A DNA stretch of 64,000 bases from positions 17,424,501 through 17,488,500 of the forward strand of contig NC_068561.1 in NCBI RefSeq assembly GCF_022201045.2, written 5' to 3'. Shown in pieces: positions 11,096 through 25,540 of this stretch. This stretch comes from Citrus sinensis. Its lineage: Eukaryota; Streptophyta; Magnoliopsida; Sapindales; Rutaceae. The notes beneath the pieces are model-generated. The model was not told the DNA's origin and searched no databases. It saw nothing but the letters and a program-made list of their open reading frames with translations. Every line of letters starts with the position of its first letter. The stretch's first letter is position 1. The translations under genes were made by a program, and so were the position numbers.

Positions 11096-11818
11096 ATGGC
11101 TTCATCTTCATCCTCTCAATCCCAGCCCAAACTCTCAATTCAATCATTCCACCAATGCTCTAGTCTTATTTCCATTAAGCTAACCTCAAACAATTATCTT
11201 ATCCGGAAATCCCAAGTACTTCCACTTGTAAGGAGTCTTGGATTAGAGCACCATGTAATAACCGATGCCTCATTTCCATCAACTGTCAATATCGACGATG
11301 GAAAGAAAGTCCCTAATCCTGAATTTTTGCAATGGCAAAATAATGATGGATTGCTTATGACTTGGCTTAGGGGAATGATGTCTGAAGAAGTCTTGAGTAT
11401 GGTAACTGGTGGCCTCACTGCTCGAGAAGTGTGGCTTACTGCAACCAAAGAACAAGAATCTTGGTTGAAGGATAGTTTCTATTCACTGAAAAATGGGTCC
11501 CTCAAACTCGAAGATCTTATAAAAAAGTTCAAGAATATTTGTGATCAACTTGCTGCGATTGGGAAACCTATTGTCGACGAAGACCAAGTCTTTCAACTAG
11601 CTCGTTCTCTTGGCCCTCAATATGCTGATTTTAAGACAGCAATGCTGACCAAACCTCCTTATCCTAATATGAAGCCTTTTGTCTTAGCCTTACAAAATCA
11701 TGAGCAAACTGTTGTTGCCCAGAGGGAAGTAAATAAGTCTGCTCAAATGAATCATAATGAAGCATTCTTTGGAGTTTGGACAGCGGGGGCGATGAGGCAA
11801 GAATCAACGTGGTGGTAG
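11096..11818 (+). pseudogene. copia gag polyprotein region
   Basis: The likely start is the ATG at 11096 (MASSSSSQSQ). An upstream in-frame ATG at 11081 overlaps the primer-binding site and is less likely. The frame shows the copia gag pattern: a serine-rich start, then LTSNNYLIRKSQVLPLVRSL, and a UBN2-type capsid region (EVWLTATKEQ, LARSLGPQYADFKTAML). The frame breaks near 11818; a glycine-rich stretch and a zinc-knuckle-like CQICGKKNHSAVNCW (about 11949-11995) continue in another frame. Non-functional. Confidence 0.85.
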
Positions 11819-12047
11819 ATACAACAATTTTCACGGACGTGGTAATGGTGGAGGAAGAGGAAATGTGAACAATCAAAATAAGTTGAATTCTCAGCCTCCA
11901 CCAAAACAAAACAAAGTAACGAACCAACAAGAACAATAAAAAGAAATAATTTGTCAAATTTGTGGCAAAAAGAACCATTCGGCTGTTAATTGTTGGTATC
12001 ACTATGATTACTCTGATGAAGAGGACACACCCAAGGCGCTTGCAGCC

Positions 12048-13360
12048 ATGAATCTCCAAGATGGAAACGACCCTAAATTCTATGCAGATTCGGGTGCAAC
12101 CTCTCATATGACAAATAACAAAGGTAATATTGACAAACCAGTTCCCTACGAAGGTAATGATAAAATATTTGTGGGAAATGGTCAAGGTCTTCATATTACA
12201 CATGTTGGTAATGCATCTCTAAATACTGATTATGGGAAATTGAAACTAAATAATGTGTTGGTTGTCCCTCAATTAAAGAAAATTTTATTATCTGTTGGAC
12301 AACTTATTAAGGATAATAAATGTTCTTTTGAGTTTAACTCTGATGGCTTTGTTGTTAAGAATCAGGAGAAGGAGGTCCTAGCAAGGGGGCTTAAAAAGGG
12401 CAACCTATATGCCTTAGAAGAAAATAAAGAATTAACATTTGCTACAATAAGAGGAGATGCTACCAATTCAGACGTTTGGCATAAACGACTTGGCCATCCA
12501 AGTCCCAAGGTTCTACATGTCTTAATAAGAGAAAGGAAAATCGATGTATCCCAATGGATAAAGAAGTCATCATTATGCATTTCTTGTCAGTTAGAGAATA
12601 TTGTAAACTTCGTTTTTCTCCTATTAATAATAAAACAACAGTTTTTCCATTAGAAAAAATTCATTGTGATTTGTGGGGCCCAGCACCCGTAGCTACTAAT
12701 CAAAATTATCGTTTTTATGCATTATTTATTGATGATTTCTAAAGATTCTCTTGGATTTTTCCTTTAAAAAGAAAGTCTAACTTCTTTGATTGTTTTATTA
12801 AATTTCAGAAATAGGTAGAGAATCAGATTGAAAGGACAATTAAAATATTTCAATATGACGGTGGAGGCGAATTTTCCTCTACTGTATTTGTTAATCATCT
12901 TGCGCAATGCGGTATTACAAGACATATATCATGCCCTCACACGCCTCAGCAAAACGGTGTTGCTGAAAGAAAACATCGTCATATAGTGGAGACAGCCTTA
13001 ACCATTATGTTTAACGCTTCAATTCATTTGTCTTTGTGAACTGAAATTTTTTTGGCTTCAATATATTTAATTAATAGGACACCATTGTCTACACTTAGTT
13101 TTAAGAGTTCCTATGAGGTTCTATTTTTATGTACTCCTGATTATAGCGGCATTAGAATTCTAGGGTGTCGGTGCTTTCCTTGTTTACGAGATTATAAAAA
13201 ACACAAATTTGATGTAAAATATTTCCCTTGTGTTTTTATTGGATATAGCCCCTTGCATAAAGGATATATGTGCTTAAATCCTCAGACTAAACGTGTTTAT
13301 ATTTCTAGGCACGTAATTTTTATGAATCGATTTTCCCATTTGCTGACAATAATTCATTAA
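12048..13360 (+). pseudogene. copia protease, GAG-pre-integrase and integrase region
   Basis: A protease active-site-like YADSGATSHM is at about 12081. A GAG-pre-integrase motif VWHKRLGHPSPKVL follows near 12475. Integrase core pieces follow: HCDLWGPAP (first Asp, about 12663), YDGGGEFSSTVF (second Asp, about 12857) and NGVAERKHRHIVE (Glu, about 12953). A C-terminal part (CRCFPCLRDY, FIGYSPLHKGY) extends to 13360. In-frame stops near 12740, 12811 and 13037 and frame changes show it is dead. Confidence 0.88.
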
Positions 13361-14103
13361 TATCTCCTATAGAGGAAACGGGACATATAGTGGAGTTTCC
13401 ATCATGTGATGAGTGGCTAGAATTGACTTCGGCTGCCCTAATTTCATAAGACACAAAATCCAACCATACCACTTATCATGCTCATGCTCAAAAGGAATGC
13501 TTGGGCATATCAAATCCGCATGCAATACCTTCTCAAATTCAAATGCCACTTGCACAAGTTGCTGTCCCACGTCTTTCCACACTAATTTGCGGTTCTCCTG
13601 TGACACTGTCTTCCACTCAACCACAAAATGTTCCAGTTACTGCTCCAATTGACAACCTCAACGACAATCAGATAAATGCGTCCGTTCCATGCAAACATGA
13701 GACTCTTCAACTGCTGCCTGCAGAAGAAGAAGAAAACTCTACTCGTGAGATACACCAGAGACAAAATGCTCTTAATCCTCCAGATATCTCTCAAAATTTA
13801 GTTGTTGATCTCTCTGGATATCCACATCAAGTAAGCCAGCAAGAAAAAATCACCATTGAACATGCTACTAACATTCATCCTATGGTGACTAGACAAAAGG
13901 CTCGAGCTAAATCTCATCTTGCACTTCTCTTTGCTGCCACTACCACCAATGAACCTAAGACTCTTAAAGCTACTCTAAAACACCAACACTGGGTTACTGC
14001 CATGCAAGAGGAACATGGTCTCTTGTGCCAAAATCAAACATGATCTCTTGTGCCAAGACCTCCAGATACAAATGTGGTCGAGTCCAAGTGGGTTTACAAG
14101 ATT
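13361..14103 (+). pseudogene. copia linker and start of reverse transcriptase
   Basis: A low-conservation linker between integrase and reverse transcriptase (13501-14040) contains the conserved NIHPMVTRQKARAKSHLAL block that precedes copia RT. The RT start VESKWVYKI ends at 14103, where the foreign insert begins. The matching continuation is found at 22962. Confidence 0.85.
14094..14103. repeat. Direct repeat at left border of the 8.8-kb insert
   Basis: TTACAAGATT at 14094-14103 is repeated exactly at 22952-22961. In the uninterrupted copia gene this sequence would occur once. It behaves as a 10-bp target duplication. Confidence 0.75.
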
Positions 14104-14187
14104 CAACAGTCGGGAGGACGTTTGCCAGCCAATTGCTAAGTTACATTATCCCTAGATTGAAAGGCTTTTTTTTTTTTTTTTTTGGTA

Positions 14188-14560
14188 GTGACTCGATTCC
14201 AACTTTCAAATTAGGCCTATTAGGATATTGCCTTTCGTGTCATGACTTGATTCTAATTTAGACATGTTAAGATATATATTGTTTGTTTTGGGTTTAAGCC
14301 CTCACAATTTTATTTTTAGGATCCTCACTGTTTTATTCTACTGATTACCCCAAAATATATAATGTCAAATAAGACATAAAATATTCATTATTTTTGTAAG
14401 ATATTACATATATTTTTGTGTCGTAACTCAAGTTCTTACTTAGACCTATTAAGATATTGTCTACTTTGAGTTTGGGTCTTTATGATTATTTTCAAGGTGT
14501 TTGTATACTCCAAAATATAAATTGTCAATTAAGATATGAAGTACACATTATTTATATTAA
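14188..14560. repeat. Diverged short tandem copies
   Basis: Variants of a block starting gactcgattccaa, containing aggcctattaggatattg, recur at about 14188, 14240 and 14420, two of them followed by a similar tail (ccaaaatata..gtcaa.taagatat.aa). A poly-T run (14166-14183) precedes them. No coding sense. Confidence 0.55.
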
Positions 14561-15666
14561 ACTTTACTATATCGAAGTGATGTGAGATAGTACAATATTT
14601 GTAGAAATTTTCTTTTCTTTTTGATAAAAAATCCAAACTATCAAAGTAACCACAATAGGTGAAATTGGTTAAGTCCGACATTCTTTCTTTCCTTTTTTTT
14701 TTTATATAGTTTCATCTAGTAGGGTGGATTTAATATTGTTTTTGCTAATTTTGGCACAAAAGAAAAAAATATGTGATTACAATACTAATCCTCTAAAATT
14801 GACTAGTGGTATTTGAGCTTTTGGTTGACATTTGAGAGAGACATTTAAAGACCCTTAAGTGACACAAATTTAAGCACAAATAAAACAAGATGCAAATTGT
14901 AATCACCACTCTTCTTCACAGATCTGGTGGGGTGTGCGGGGGCTTGTGATTTTTTTTTAAATCTTATAAATTAGTTCTGTTCTTGCATTTTCTTTTTCTT
15001 TTTTATTTTTAGTTTTACAATACAAATTTATTAATATGTACAATCAAATATGTCAAGACCTCAAGGAATATTAACTATGCGGTAGCACAACTATAATATG
15101 AAATCTATTACATAACAAATTTATTTACAATATGAAATCTACCAAAACCTCCTATATTAGCTTCATCATAAAATAACCTTTACATGTGAACCCATGACAT
15201 GCGGTATAGAAGAAAATGCTCTCTCACAAATGTATATTCGTGCGGGCTTAATTAAGGAGGTTTAATGTAGATTGAATGTTGTGTTTGACATATTCAAGTT
15301 AATATATAAAATTAGGAAAAGCTCTTTTATCTAGAAGATCCCACGTAAGATTGAATAGACAAACGAACTTAGTTTTTATCCAATATTCATGAAAAAAAGA
15401 AAAAAGAAAAAAGAAAAAAAATCATTAAATCTAAAGAATAAATAAATGTACATTAAAAAAATTTGTTGAAGAGTAAAGAAAAGCCAAGTGTAATAGTTTT
15501 AAAAAATTCAAATTTGAAGGCACGTTTTTTGGTTAAAGTAGTGAAAGCCATGAAATGATTAATTTATTAATTAACTATTGAAACCATCCTAATTAAAACA
15601 ATCTATATCATCACATCAATAAAGCTTTTAATTTCTTTGTCGGTGTAGAAAATTTGGACCAACTAA
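14561..15666. other. AT-rich stretch without recognisable gene
   Basis: Low-complexity A- and T-runs dominate (for example 14690-14704 and 15389-15421). No open frame resembling a protein and no element ends were seen. Confidence 0.6.
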
Positions 15667-16535
15667 GGTAGCGTTTAATTTTTGGATTGGATTGGGAATC
15701 CTGGGGAGTGGGAATCCTAGGATTGGGAGTGTGGAGTGGGAGTGGGAGTAGGTTGTTTACTTACACTAGAATGGAAGCATGGAATGGAGACCAGAATCCA
15801 ATTTATGTGTTTACTTTGTCTTGGATTGGGAGTAAATAGTTTCAAATTACAATTTTATCCTTATTTAAAGAATTATAATTTTTAATTACAAAACTAATAA
15901 AAAATATATTTAATGAATAATATTTATTTTATTATATTTGTAAATTTATTATAATTATTAATATTCTTAATTATGAACAATAAATTATTAATTGTAATTT
16001 TAATATAAAATGAAATGTTATTTTATTTTATTTAATATAATTATATTAAATTTATTATTATATAAAATAATAATATAATATTATTTAGTACAAAATTAAT
16101 ATTTTCTTAGAATAAAATATTTATTATTATTATTAAATAAATATAGTACTATTATTTTTAAAATAAATATAATAATATTATATTTATTAATTCTCTATTA
16201 ATATAATAATATTATTTTAAAATAATTTTAACTTAAAATCAATGTAAATTATTATTTAGTTAAATATAATATTATTATTTAAATAAATATAATATTATTT
16301 ATTTTATTTATTAATTATAAAACATAAAATTAAAAAAAAAAGGTAGAAATGGGAGAGGTGGGAGTGAATTCCCACTCCCACCTCCCCCAATGAGAGTCCC
16401 ACTCCTACTCCCCACTCCAAAAATGGGTGAGGCCCACGGAGTGGGACTCCCAATCCCTCTCCATTTTAAGTAAGTAAACGCTGGAGTAGGAGGAATCCAC
16501 ACTCCTCACTCCCACTCCAACAAGTAAACACAACA
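15667..16535. mobile_element. PIF/Harbinger-like non-autonomous element, TSD TAA
   Basis: The element is flanked by TAA (15664-15666 and 16536-16538). Its ends are imperfect inverted repeats: left GGTAGCGTTTAATTTTTGGA, right (reverse-complemented) TGTTGTGTTTACTTGTTGGA. G-rich (GGGAGTGGGAGT) and C-rich (CACTCCCACTCC) subterminal arms face each other around a very AT-rich core (15850-16330). No transposase. The TAA target and the GTTTA-containing ends point to the Tourist/PIF class; hAT-like is a less likely alternative. Confidence 0.6.
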
Positions 16536-19500
16536 TAAATGCACAGAATTCGTTGTATTTGCAATAGAAAAATGAATTAGTTAATCAATGGGATTCTATG
16601 GACTGAATTTGAATGTCAAAATCAAAAGGTCCCCAGCAACACCTCTGGATGTGTGTGTTTCGATAATTTTTGGATATAAAGTAATGGGGCCGAGATCAAT
16701 CAAAAGATAAAATAAATAAATTGTCTTTAAAAAAATTTTAAATTGAAGGGTCCCCTCAGCATTAAATTTGCTCAATAATTTCTCACACTAATTTTCAATA
16801 ATTAAATACACCACAACAATAATACAAACTCTAAGAAGCCTCTAAAATCAGCTAAGGCACGTCACGTGATACATGCTAGCACACGACAAACATCTTAAAT
16901 AGCACTGCATTTCTAAATAATAATTATTATTATTACGATAATAATAATAATAATAATAGTTAATAAATAGAAAGTGTTCGGAAGAGCAGACCAGAAATCA
17001 GAAGCAGCAATTCTGCTTCTGCTTCCGCTGCAACAATCAGCACTTTAGCAATAAGGCAGCGGATTCGTATAAAGCTGTCCGTGCATGCTGCTTCTATTTT
17101 TGTTCCATTTACTTGTTTTTTCTTTACCATTCTGAATGGGCAGCGCTTATGTTACATTTAAGGCAAGTAACAGACCGATAAAATGGATCGTTCGATTCGT
17201 CAATTTTCAGATCGAACGACTGTTAAGGAATTTAACACAAAATAAGGTTCCGGTAGAGGTGGTAAATAATTATTATAACAAAGGATGGGCAACTTGTCAA
17301 AACGGTTCTGGGAATAAGGCAGTTAAGGGGTTATTCGGTAATGAAATTCATAAGAGGGAAAAGAAGAGTTATGCAAGGGTAGTCTGTGTATGCGTAAAAT
17401 TCAAGAGGGTATGCAGTACAATAATTAGGTTTTCAAAAGAGGGGAAAATAAGAGTACCACCAAATGAAATTGTGAATATACTTGTTCAATTTTGCAGATT
17501 CACAAATCGGCGAAACCAAAAGAATTGCTGCACCCCAAAACCGAACGTAGAGGCGCCTGAAAGTCACTAAAAATGCTAAAATTTGAAACCTCATCTTGTG
17601 AAATTGTCTTCACCAATTAATTTCCTACACATCATTAACTGTTATGGGTGATTCGTTTTTATTTTAACACCTTTATTTGGAAAAGTAGCAGAATCGATCC
17701 TGTCAAAAGCCAGAGTGAAGAGCGCGCTTAGTAATGGGAATATGAATTATGAAAGGATTAAATTGATCTGTTTCTTTCTGTGAAAAGGGGAAAAAGAGTT
17801 GTAGATGGAAAGAAATTACAGGGCAGAGAGAAGTAGGTTTCTGTGAAAATTGCGTCAATGTATTAATAGGTGAACCGGATTTAAACCAGATCATTCATCG
17901 TGAAGAGAAGAAAGCGGAGGCTGAAAACAGTGCAGACAATAACAAAAAGGAGACAATTAATTACAGTTTTAGTTCGTACTTGTAAGTATTATTCTGGTAT
18001 TTGCTCCAAACAATATATTGGAGGTTATTGTTAATTGATATGATGCCAGTGCTTGCATTTGTACTGAAGTGATAGGTTAATGGATATATGAGAACAGGTA
18101 TCAGATTATAAATTTGTATTGTAATTGGGAAATTTAATTGATGGGTACAACTGATATTTGGAATCTAGTCATTTAAGGTTGAACAAAGTGCACGTGCCAA
18201 GATGTTCGAGAGGAAGTACCTTGCTCAGGGCAAGAGGTCGAACTAGAAGGATCATGGCGGTAGAAAGTAGGCATATTATATTATTTATAATTCTGTCAAC
18301 TAAGCTGTTGCAATGGGAAAAAGAGTGATGAAACATTTGCAAATGCTTGTACGAGTTTATCTTAATTCAACATTATTGAATTTTGGTTTCTTATGCTGAT
18401 ATGTTATATGTTCAGCTAATTAGACTATTCATATATTGTGAATTCCAGTGAATAAGTCAAGGATGATAAAGTTACAGTAGTTCGACCATGTTTATAGCTT
18501 GATAAATCGGCAACACGATCAACATCATTTATGATACGTACATAACGACCATCCTTTAGACTTTCCTTATATTGGTCCGAAGCAATTGAAAGCCATAGAA
18601 ATTAAGCTGAATATAGTGATAAATACATAAATTTATTAACGCAAAAAATTTAACATATATATTCCTTTTATGACAGCAGTCATCTACCCAAAATAAGAGA
18701 TCATATTAAATCAACATATTTCAGTTGTTCCTTAAAGAGATATACCTATATAAAACTTGATAGGCGTGGTGACAATAGAGGATACAAATAAAATAACAAT
18801 TAAACAAGTGTGAAAATATCATGGGTCTTCGCATGATACCCCAGCAAGACAATCTGAGGTCCATCTACAAACTTCGAAGCATTATGCTTCATTTCAATCT
18901 TTCCTTGCTGTATGAATAACGACCACCTTATACCCGTCAAAGAATGTTCATCATCGCCTTACAACTTGGTATCCTTTCCAGCAACTGTCGCCATTTTATT
19001 GTTTATATTCACTTCAATAGTTCGCTCTCATGTGCACAGGATTGATTGAACCTGGAAATATAAAAAAACAAATGGAACAACTCATTCTTCTTATTTCAAA
19101 AAGCACTAGTAGCTTGATAAGATAACTTTCTTTTACCCGGTTCATTGTTTTTAGTTCCAGCAGACTACTTTCTTCTCAAGCGTCACAAATCCATTTGTCT
19201 AGCTTAAATTTTAAATGCCATTCCTGCAGATTCTTTTGTGTGTTTTCCATTTATAGCAGTCTTTTCCATTTATAAAACCTGAGGACAATTGTGCAAGTAT
19301 GTTAAACATAAGGACAAAATTAAAAACACATACTCCTTCGTCCATGAATTGTAACATAATCATGCTATATGATGACAGTACCCGTTATATATAATCCTAA
19401 CTATATGCTCATGCCATAAAAACAGAACGTTCTGTTAAGTCATTCTCTAAAGACTTTGAAACTTAAAGCACCTGCTCAACTATTCATTCCACTTATAATA

Positions 19501-20533
19501 TTCTCACTTCATCGATAACAAATCATACGATGTTAATAATGAAATTACATGAAAATAGTTGAACTCTGAAACATGAATTTGTAAACCGATTAACATGTTT
19601 AAAATTAGCCAACTAGTATTTGCTTATGCCATTCAGACATTTCATCAAACACTTGATGCATATGGCCTATTTAAGAATTTGAAGCAAGATATAACTATGA
19701 GGATACTAATCGATAAACCAATCAATGATATTACAAACATTTCATCACTCCCAAAAAAAAAAAAATTATAAGTTGAATAACGAAAAAAATTGTGAAATTT
19801 ACGAAACCCTCCCTCACCTCTGAAACTGCAGCTCCCCGTCATTTCTCTATGTAGTAGTAACAGACAACTCTGAAAGAATTTCTTTATTTTTTTTCCCTTT
19901 TTCTCAGCCTTGGTTCAATAATTTTCATAATAAAAATGTATGAATAGTGGCATATGACGTTTCAGAGAGGAGATGTTGCTTCCTTCAAAAAAATGGTTAA
20001 TGAGATTTTGGCTTATGAACTTTTAAAACCCACTTAAAAATTTTTCAATTTCAATTTTTCTTTTTCTTTTCAAAATTTTCACTAATACGTGCCTAATCAT
20101 CAACCGGCTATTATGAGGAATGCATAGGATTGGGTTTACCGTTGACACATCTTGCAACTGATTACCAACCGGTTTCAACATTTTGTTCTACTGCCCTTAT
20201 CGCCACGTGCTGCTCTTACGTGAGTCAAATGGTCACGTCACAACTGTTACTTACACCAAATGTAACGTAAGCTTACCCGAATGAATGATTATAATTAATA
20301 AAACTTGAGCTTCCTTTAAATTTTTATATTAATAATTATTTACGAGTTTATTGAATTACGATAGCGAGTGATCGGGATTGGGACCCACTGAATGCTTTTT
20401 TGGTTCAAATATCGAGATAAATCCCCAGCCGTCAGATATCTGATCTTGGATTTTGTCGGTTCCCAAAGACAAAAGAACAGGCAATTGTCCGTTGAGTTGG
20501 ATAAGATAACTTCTGACGAATGAGTGTGTATTT
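16536..20533. other. About 4 kb of unassigned sequence
   Basis: There is no convincing gene. A 144-codon frame at 17136-17570 (plus, starts MGSAYVTFKA, Lys/Arg-rich end) has no recognisable domain. On the minus strand about 18990-18830 reads as a short run of protein-like sequence (SLTGIRWSLFIQQGKIEMKH, then VLLGYHAKTHDIF) after one stop, possibly an exon of a decayed gene. Near 17000-17025 a small hairpin (agaagcagcaattctgcttct) occurs. The rest is AT-rich. Confidence 0.5.
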
Positions 20534-20819
20534 ACGAAAAAGTAACGAGCAATTTGCAGAAAAGAGAAAGAAAAAAGAAGAAGAAGAAGAGAAAAGAAAA
20601 AAGAAACAGATTAGAGATAAAAATAAATAAAAAAAATGAAAGAGGACAAAAATTGTAACTATTATTATTATTAAAAGTAATGTTCTTAATAATAATAATT
20701 ATAATCATAATTATATAATAAAAATAATGAGAATAATACATTAAAGGGTATTATTATAATTTATAATAATTTATTCTGATTTTAAAATAAAAATATTAAT
20801 AAAGTTTATTCTAATTTCG

Positions 20820-22378
<1,559 letters not shown>

Positions 22379-22605
22379 CTAATTTCGATTCTTACAGTTA
22401 ACCTCATTCTCATTCTAATACATTTCAATTACAGACTAGTGAATGCATGATTACAAGAGTGAATGGATAAAATTTATCAATCACTGCTGCTTAAAAAATC
22501 TGTACAACTTAATTTTCTTGATAACTTCTCTAAATGATTACAAGTGAATTAAATGAAAAAATATGTAAATTACCCGTTATGTACGTTTAAGCTTTGAAAT
22601 TGTAT

Positions 22606-22951
22606 CTAGTGCTTTTTATCCTCTTTTACCATAACTGAAGCCTGCTGTTGTATCACCATAACTGAAGCCTTGCTATGAAAATCTGAGGAAACCAAAAAAT
22701 CATCACCAATAACGCCCAAATCCTCAACCTCGTTCCATTCTGATAGTCCTATCAATACTTGCGAATTATTATCATGTCTTCTTCCAGCTAATATGAGATC
22801 AAAGTCATCAGCAATGGCATGAAGCATATATGCTGCCGTATCAGCTCCTTCTTTTACACTTCTCTTTATGTACTTAACATTCTTGTTGTCAATATTATTC
22901 CTTCTGAACTCACTAATCATGTTTGAATCCTGCTTTTCCTCCACGAAATCA
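22606..22951 (-). pseudogene. CHX 3' end, copy A
   Basis: The minus-strand frame gives the C-terminal part of a CHX exchanger: EEKQDSNMISEFRR, NVKYIKRSVKEGADTAAYML, FDLILAGRRHDNNSQVLIGL, EWNEVEDLGVIGDD and KASVMVIQQQASVMVKEDKK, then a stop at about 22606. It is truncated at the right where copia RT resumes (22952). It is nearly identical to copy B at 29534-29883. Only about 112 residues remain. Confidence 0.9.
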
Positions 22952-22961
22952 TTACAAGATT

Positions 22962-24370
22962 AAACAAAAAGAAGATGGCTCCATTGATCGCTTTAAAGCA
23001 CGGCTTGTAGCTAAAGGGTTCACCCAAATTCCTGGAGTTGATTTCGCTGAAACTTTCAGTCATGTGGTCAAACACACCATTATTCGCCTTGTGCTTGCTC
23101 TCGCTGTTCGTTCTTGTTGGGTCCTGAAACAATTAGATGTTCGCAATGCCTTTCTACATGGACACTTTAAAAGAGGATGTCTACATGGAGCAACCTCCTG
23201 GTTTCATTGACTCATCCAAGCTGTCATATGTGTGTAAACTTCACAAGTCACTCTATGGACTTAAACAAGCCCCACGCGCTTGGTTTGAATGCCTTTCTCA
23301 AGCTCTTCTTGATTTAGGCTTCAAATGCAGTAAAGCGGATACATCACTCTTTACATTACATAAGCCTAACATTACTATTTTCATTTTTAACATTACTATT
23401 TCATTTTAATATATGTTGATGACGTTATTATTACAGGAAACAATTCAACTGTCATTCAGGATATTATTACCACTCTTGGCTCTCAATTTGCTCTTAAAGA
23501 TCTCGGAAAATTAAGTTATTTCCTTGGCATTGAAATTAAAGATTTTAACAAGGGTATATTTTTGTCTCAGGCTAAATACACAACGGATCTCCTTGCAAAG
23601 GCCAAGATGGAAAATTGTACCCCCATTTCCACGCCAATGGCAGTAAAGGAAGTAATCTCGCCAACTAATCGTGAACCAGTCAATCCAACGGAATATAGAA
23701 CCCTTGTTGGTAGTCTTCAATACTTGACATTCTCTCGTCCTGACATTACACATGCAGTCAACCGTGTCTGTCAACATTTCCAAAACCCTACCAAGGCTGA
23801 TCTCAGGGCTATTAAGCGAATACTACGTTATCTCAAAGGAACTCTTGATTTTGGCTTGCGGTATCTTTCACAAAGTTCCAATCATGTGTATGCATTCTCT
23901 GACTCTGATTGGGCTGGTTGTACGGAGACCAGGCGCAGCACGACCAGATATTGTGTTTACTGGGGTGCAAAACTGCAAATTGTGTCTCCTGGAGTTCAAA
24001 AAAGCAAACCACTGTTGCTCGCTCTAGCGCTGAAGCTGAGTACCGTTCTATTGCCTTTGCTGCTGCTGAGCTCACATGGATCACATTTCTCCTTCATGAC
24101 CTTGGTATTCCTATTCATCAACCTCCTACACTTCTATGTGATAATCTGAGTGCTGTTTACTTGACCAAGAATCCTGCCTTTCATGCTCGTACCAAGCATA
24201 TAGAGCTTGATTTTCATTTCGTTCGGGAAAAGGTCAGCCAAGGATTACTCATCACCACTCATATTTCTTCTGCCAAGCAAGTTGCCGATATTTTTACCAA
24301 GCCATTGCCTAAAGCTATGTTCTCTGGTTTTCGCTACAAGCTGGGCATTCATTCTATGGCCATTCCCAGC
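22962..24370 (+). pseudogene. copia reverse transcriptase and RNase H (3' half)
   Basis: RT resumes exactly where it broke at 14103. Motifs: DRFKARLVAKGFTQIPGVDF, ETFSHVVKHTIIRLVLALA, QLDVRNAFLHGHF, then after a frameshift near 23160 VYMEQPPGFIDS and SLYGLKQAPRAWF. The catalytic YVDD region near 23412 is preceded by a short duplication and a stop. RNase H follows with RPDITHAVNRVCQHFQNPT, LRYLKGTLDFGLRYL, DSDWAGCTETRRSTTRY, SSAEAEYRSIAFAAAEL and the HIELDFHFVREKV end. Multiple frame changes make it dead. Confidence 0.9.
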
Positions 24371-24381
24371 TTGAGGGGGGC

Positions 24382-24709
24382 TGATAAGTCAACGAATCCA
24401 AACATATCAAATCAATCATAAACTTGTATGGCAACATGTTCAACGAATCCAAACATACCAAATCAACCAGAAACTCATGTGGCAACATGTTCAGCGATTG
24501 ACAAGACGGTCATGGCCAAAGATCACTACCCAAGATATTCAACGATTCTAAATCAAAGTGATTGAGTCTTTCCATATGTAAATATCTCTACAATTAAGGC
24601 ATACAATTTAGTTGCCTTTTACAATATACCATATGCATGTATAAATACCTTACGTATTATTCAATAAGAATCATCCAGTGAATATAATTCAAAATCACGA
24701 GTTTCTTCA
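24382..24709 (+). mobile_element. 3' LTR of the split copia element
   Basis: Starts TGATAAGTCAACG after a purine tract (ttgagggggggc, 24371-24381) and ends GTTTCTTCA, followed by the target duplication taaga (24710-24714). Matches the 5' LTR apart from scattered changes. Confidence 0.93.
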
Positions 24710-24895
24710 TAAGATACAGCCGAAAGTGAAGGCAAATACAAAGCTAAATAAGATAATATAAATGCAACAACTTAGCTACAAATCCGATCAACTAAGCAAC
24801 AATATATAACTTAAAGAACAACTAAAGCTATAAATCCTCCAACGCCTAGTTGACGTGGCCGACTGCTCCAGTCGCTACACCTTTGCATTTAAATA

Positions 24896-25033
24896 TTCCA
24901 CGTTCTGCATGTTGCAAGCATGAGTCTCACATCCTACATGCATACTCTTCACACGTGGGATTTGTTCCACGTTCTGCATGTTGCATGCATGAGTCTTACG
25001 TCCTACATGCATACTCTTTATGCTTAGGATTTG
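24896..25033. repeat. 69-bp tandem duplication
   Basis: Two adjacent units of 69 bp (24896-24964, 24965-25033) begin ttccacgttctgcatgttgc and contain tcctacatgcatactctt. They differ at a few positions. The period is a multiple of three, but no real coding region is evident. Confidence 0.9.
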
Positions 25034-25111
25034 GTTTAGGTGCCCTCGATGACCTCCACGGCTTCCTTGCCTTATCACTATATTACCCTCAATCTACGCT
25101 TAAAAATGGGT

Positions 25112-25540
25112 CTAAGTTCATAAATAAATCGCAATAAAACAAAATGCCAACTGAGCAAGGAGCCATTTTGAGTACATTTTTCATTCTCATCCTAATGAAA
25201 GAAGAAACAATTTTCTAGAATGGGATAATAATCACTAGGGAGGTGCATTTGTCAAATGCCGTTGAACAAACATCTTCCTGCATCAAAACATAAGGGGCAA
25301 ACTACTTCAATACTTTGTTGTTCGGATTGGCGAAAGGCTTTAAGCATGGCAAGCGTTTTGCTTGGTGTAGAAGATGGCATTTTGTTTAATCGATGTGAGA
25401 TCACTAAAGGCAAAGACTGGCCAATATACTCTTCTGGCTAGGTTCAAAATATAGAGCCCCATTAGGCGTTGAGGAGGAATGGGGGCAGCAAGGATTTTAA
25501 TAATGGTTGCAACATTATTTTCTTCATGAATACACGCAAG
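25112..25540 (-). pseudogene. CHX exon 3 internal fragment
   Basis: The minus strand aligns with the middle of exon 3 of the intact CHX gene. The recognisable run starts ILACIHEENNVATIIKILAA, includes LPLVISHRLNKMPSSTPSK read in a shifted frame, and ends near KNVLKMAPCSVGILF at about 25150. Small indels break the frame. Both ends stop abruptly at unrelated sequence. Confidence 0.85.

Noticed and set aside
17136-17570. 144-codon plus-strand frame as a gene
   Set aside because: Longest frame in its area, but composition and motifs fit no family I know; kept only as a note in the unassigned stretch.
20532-20741. 69-codon minus-strand frame rich in Phe, Ile and Asn
   Set aside because: It reads through GAA and ATT microsatellite-like tracts of the duplicated CHX flank; copy B has indels there.
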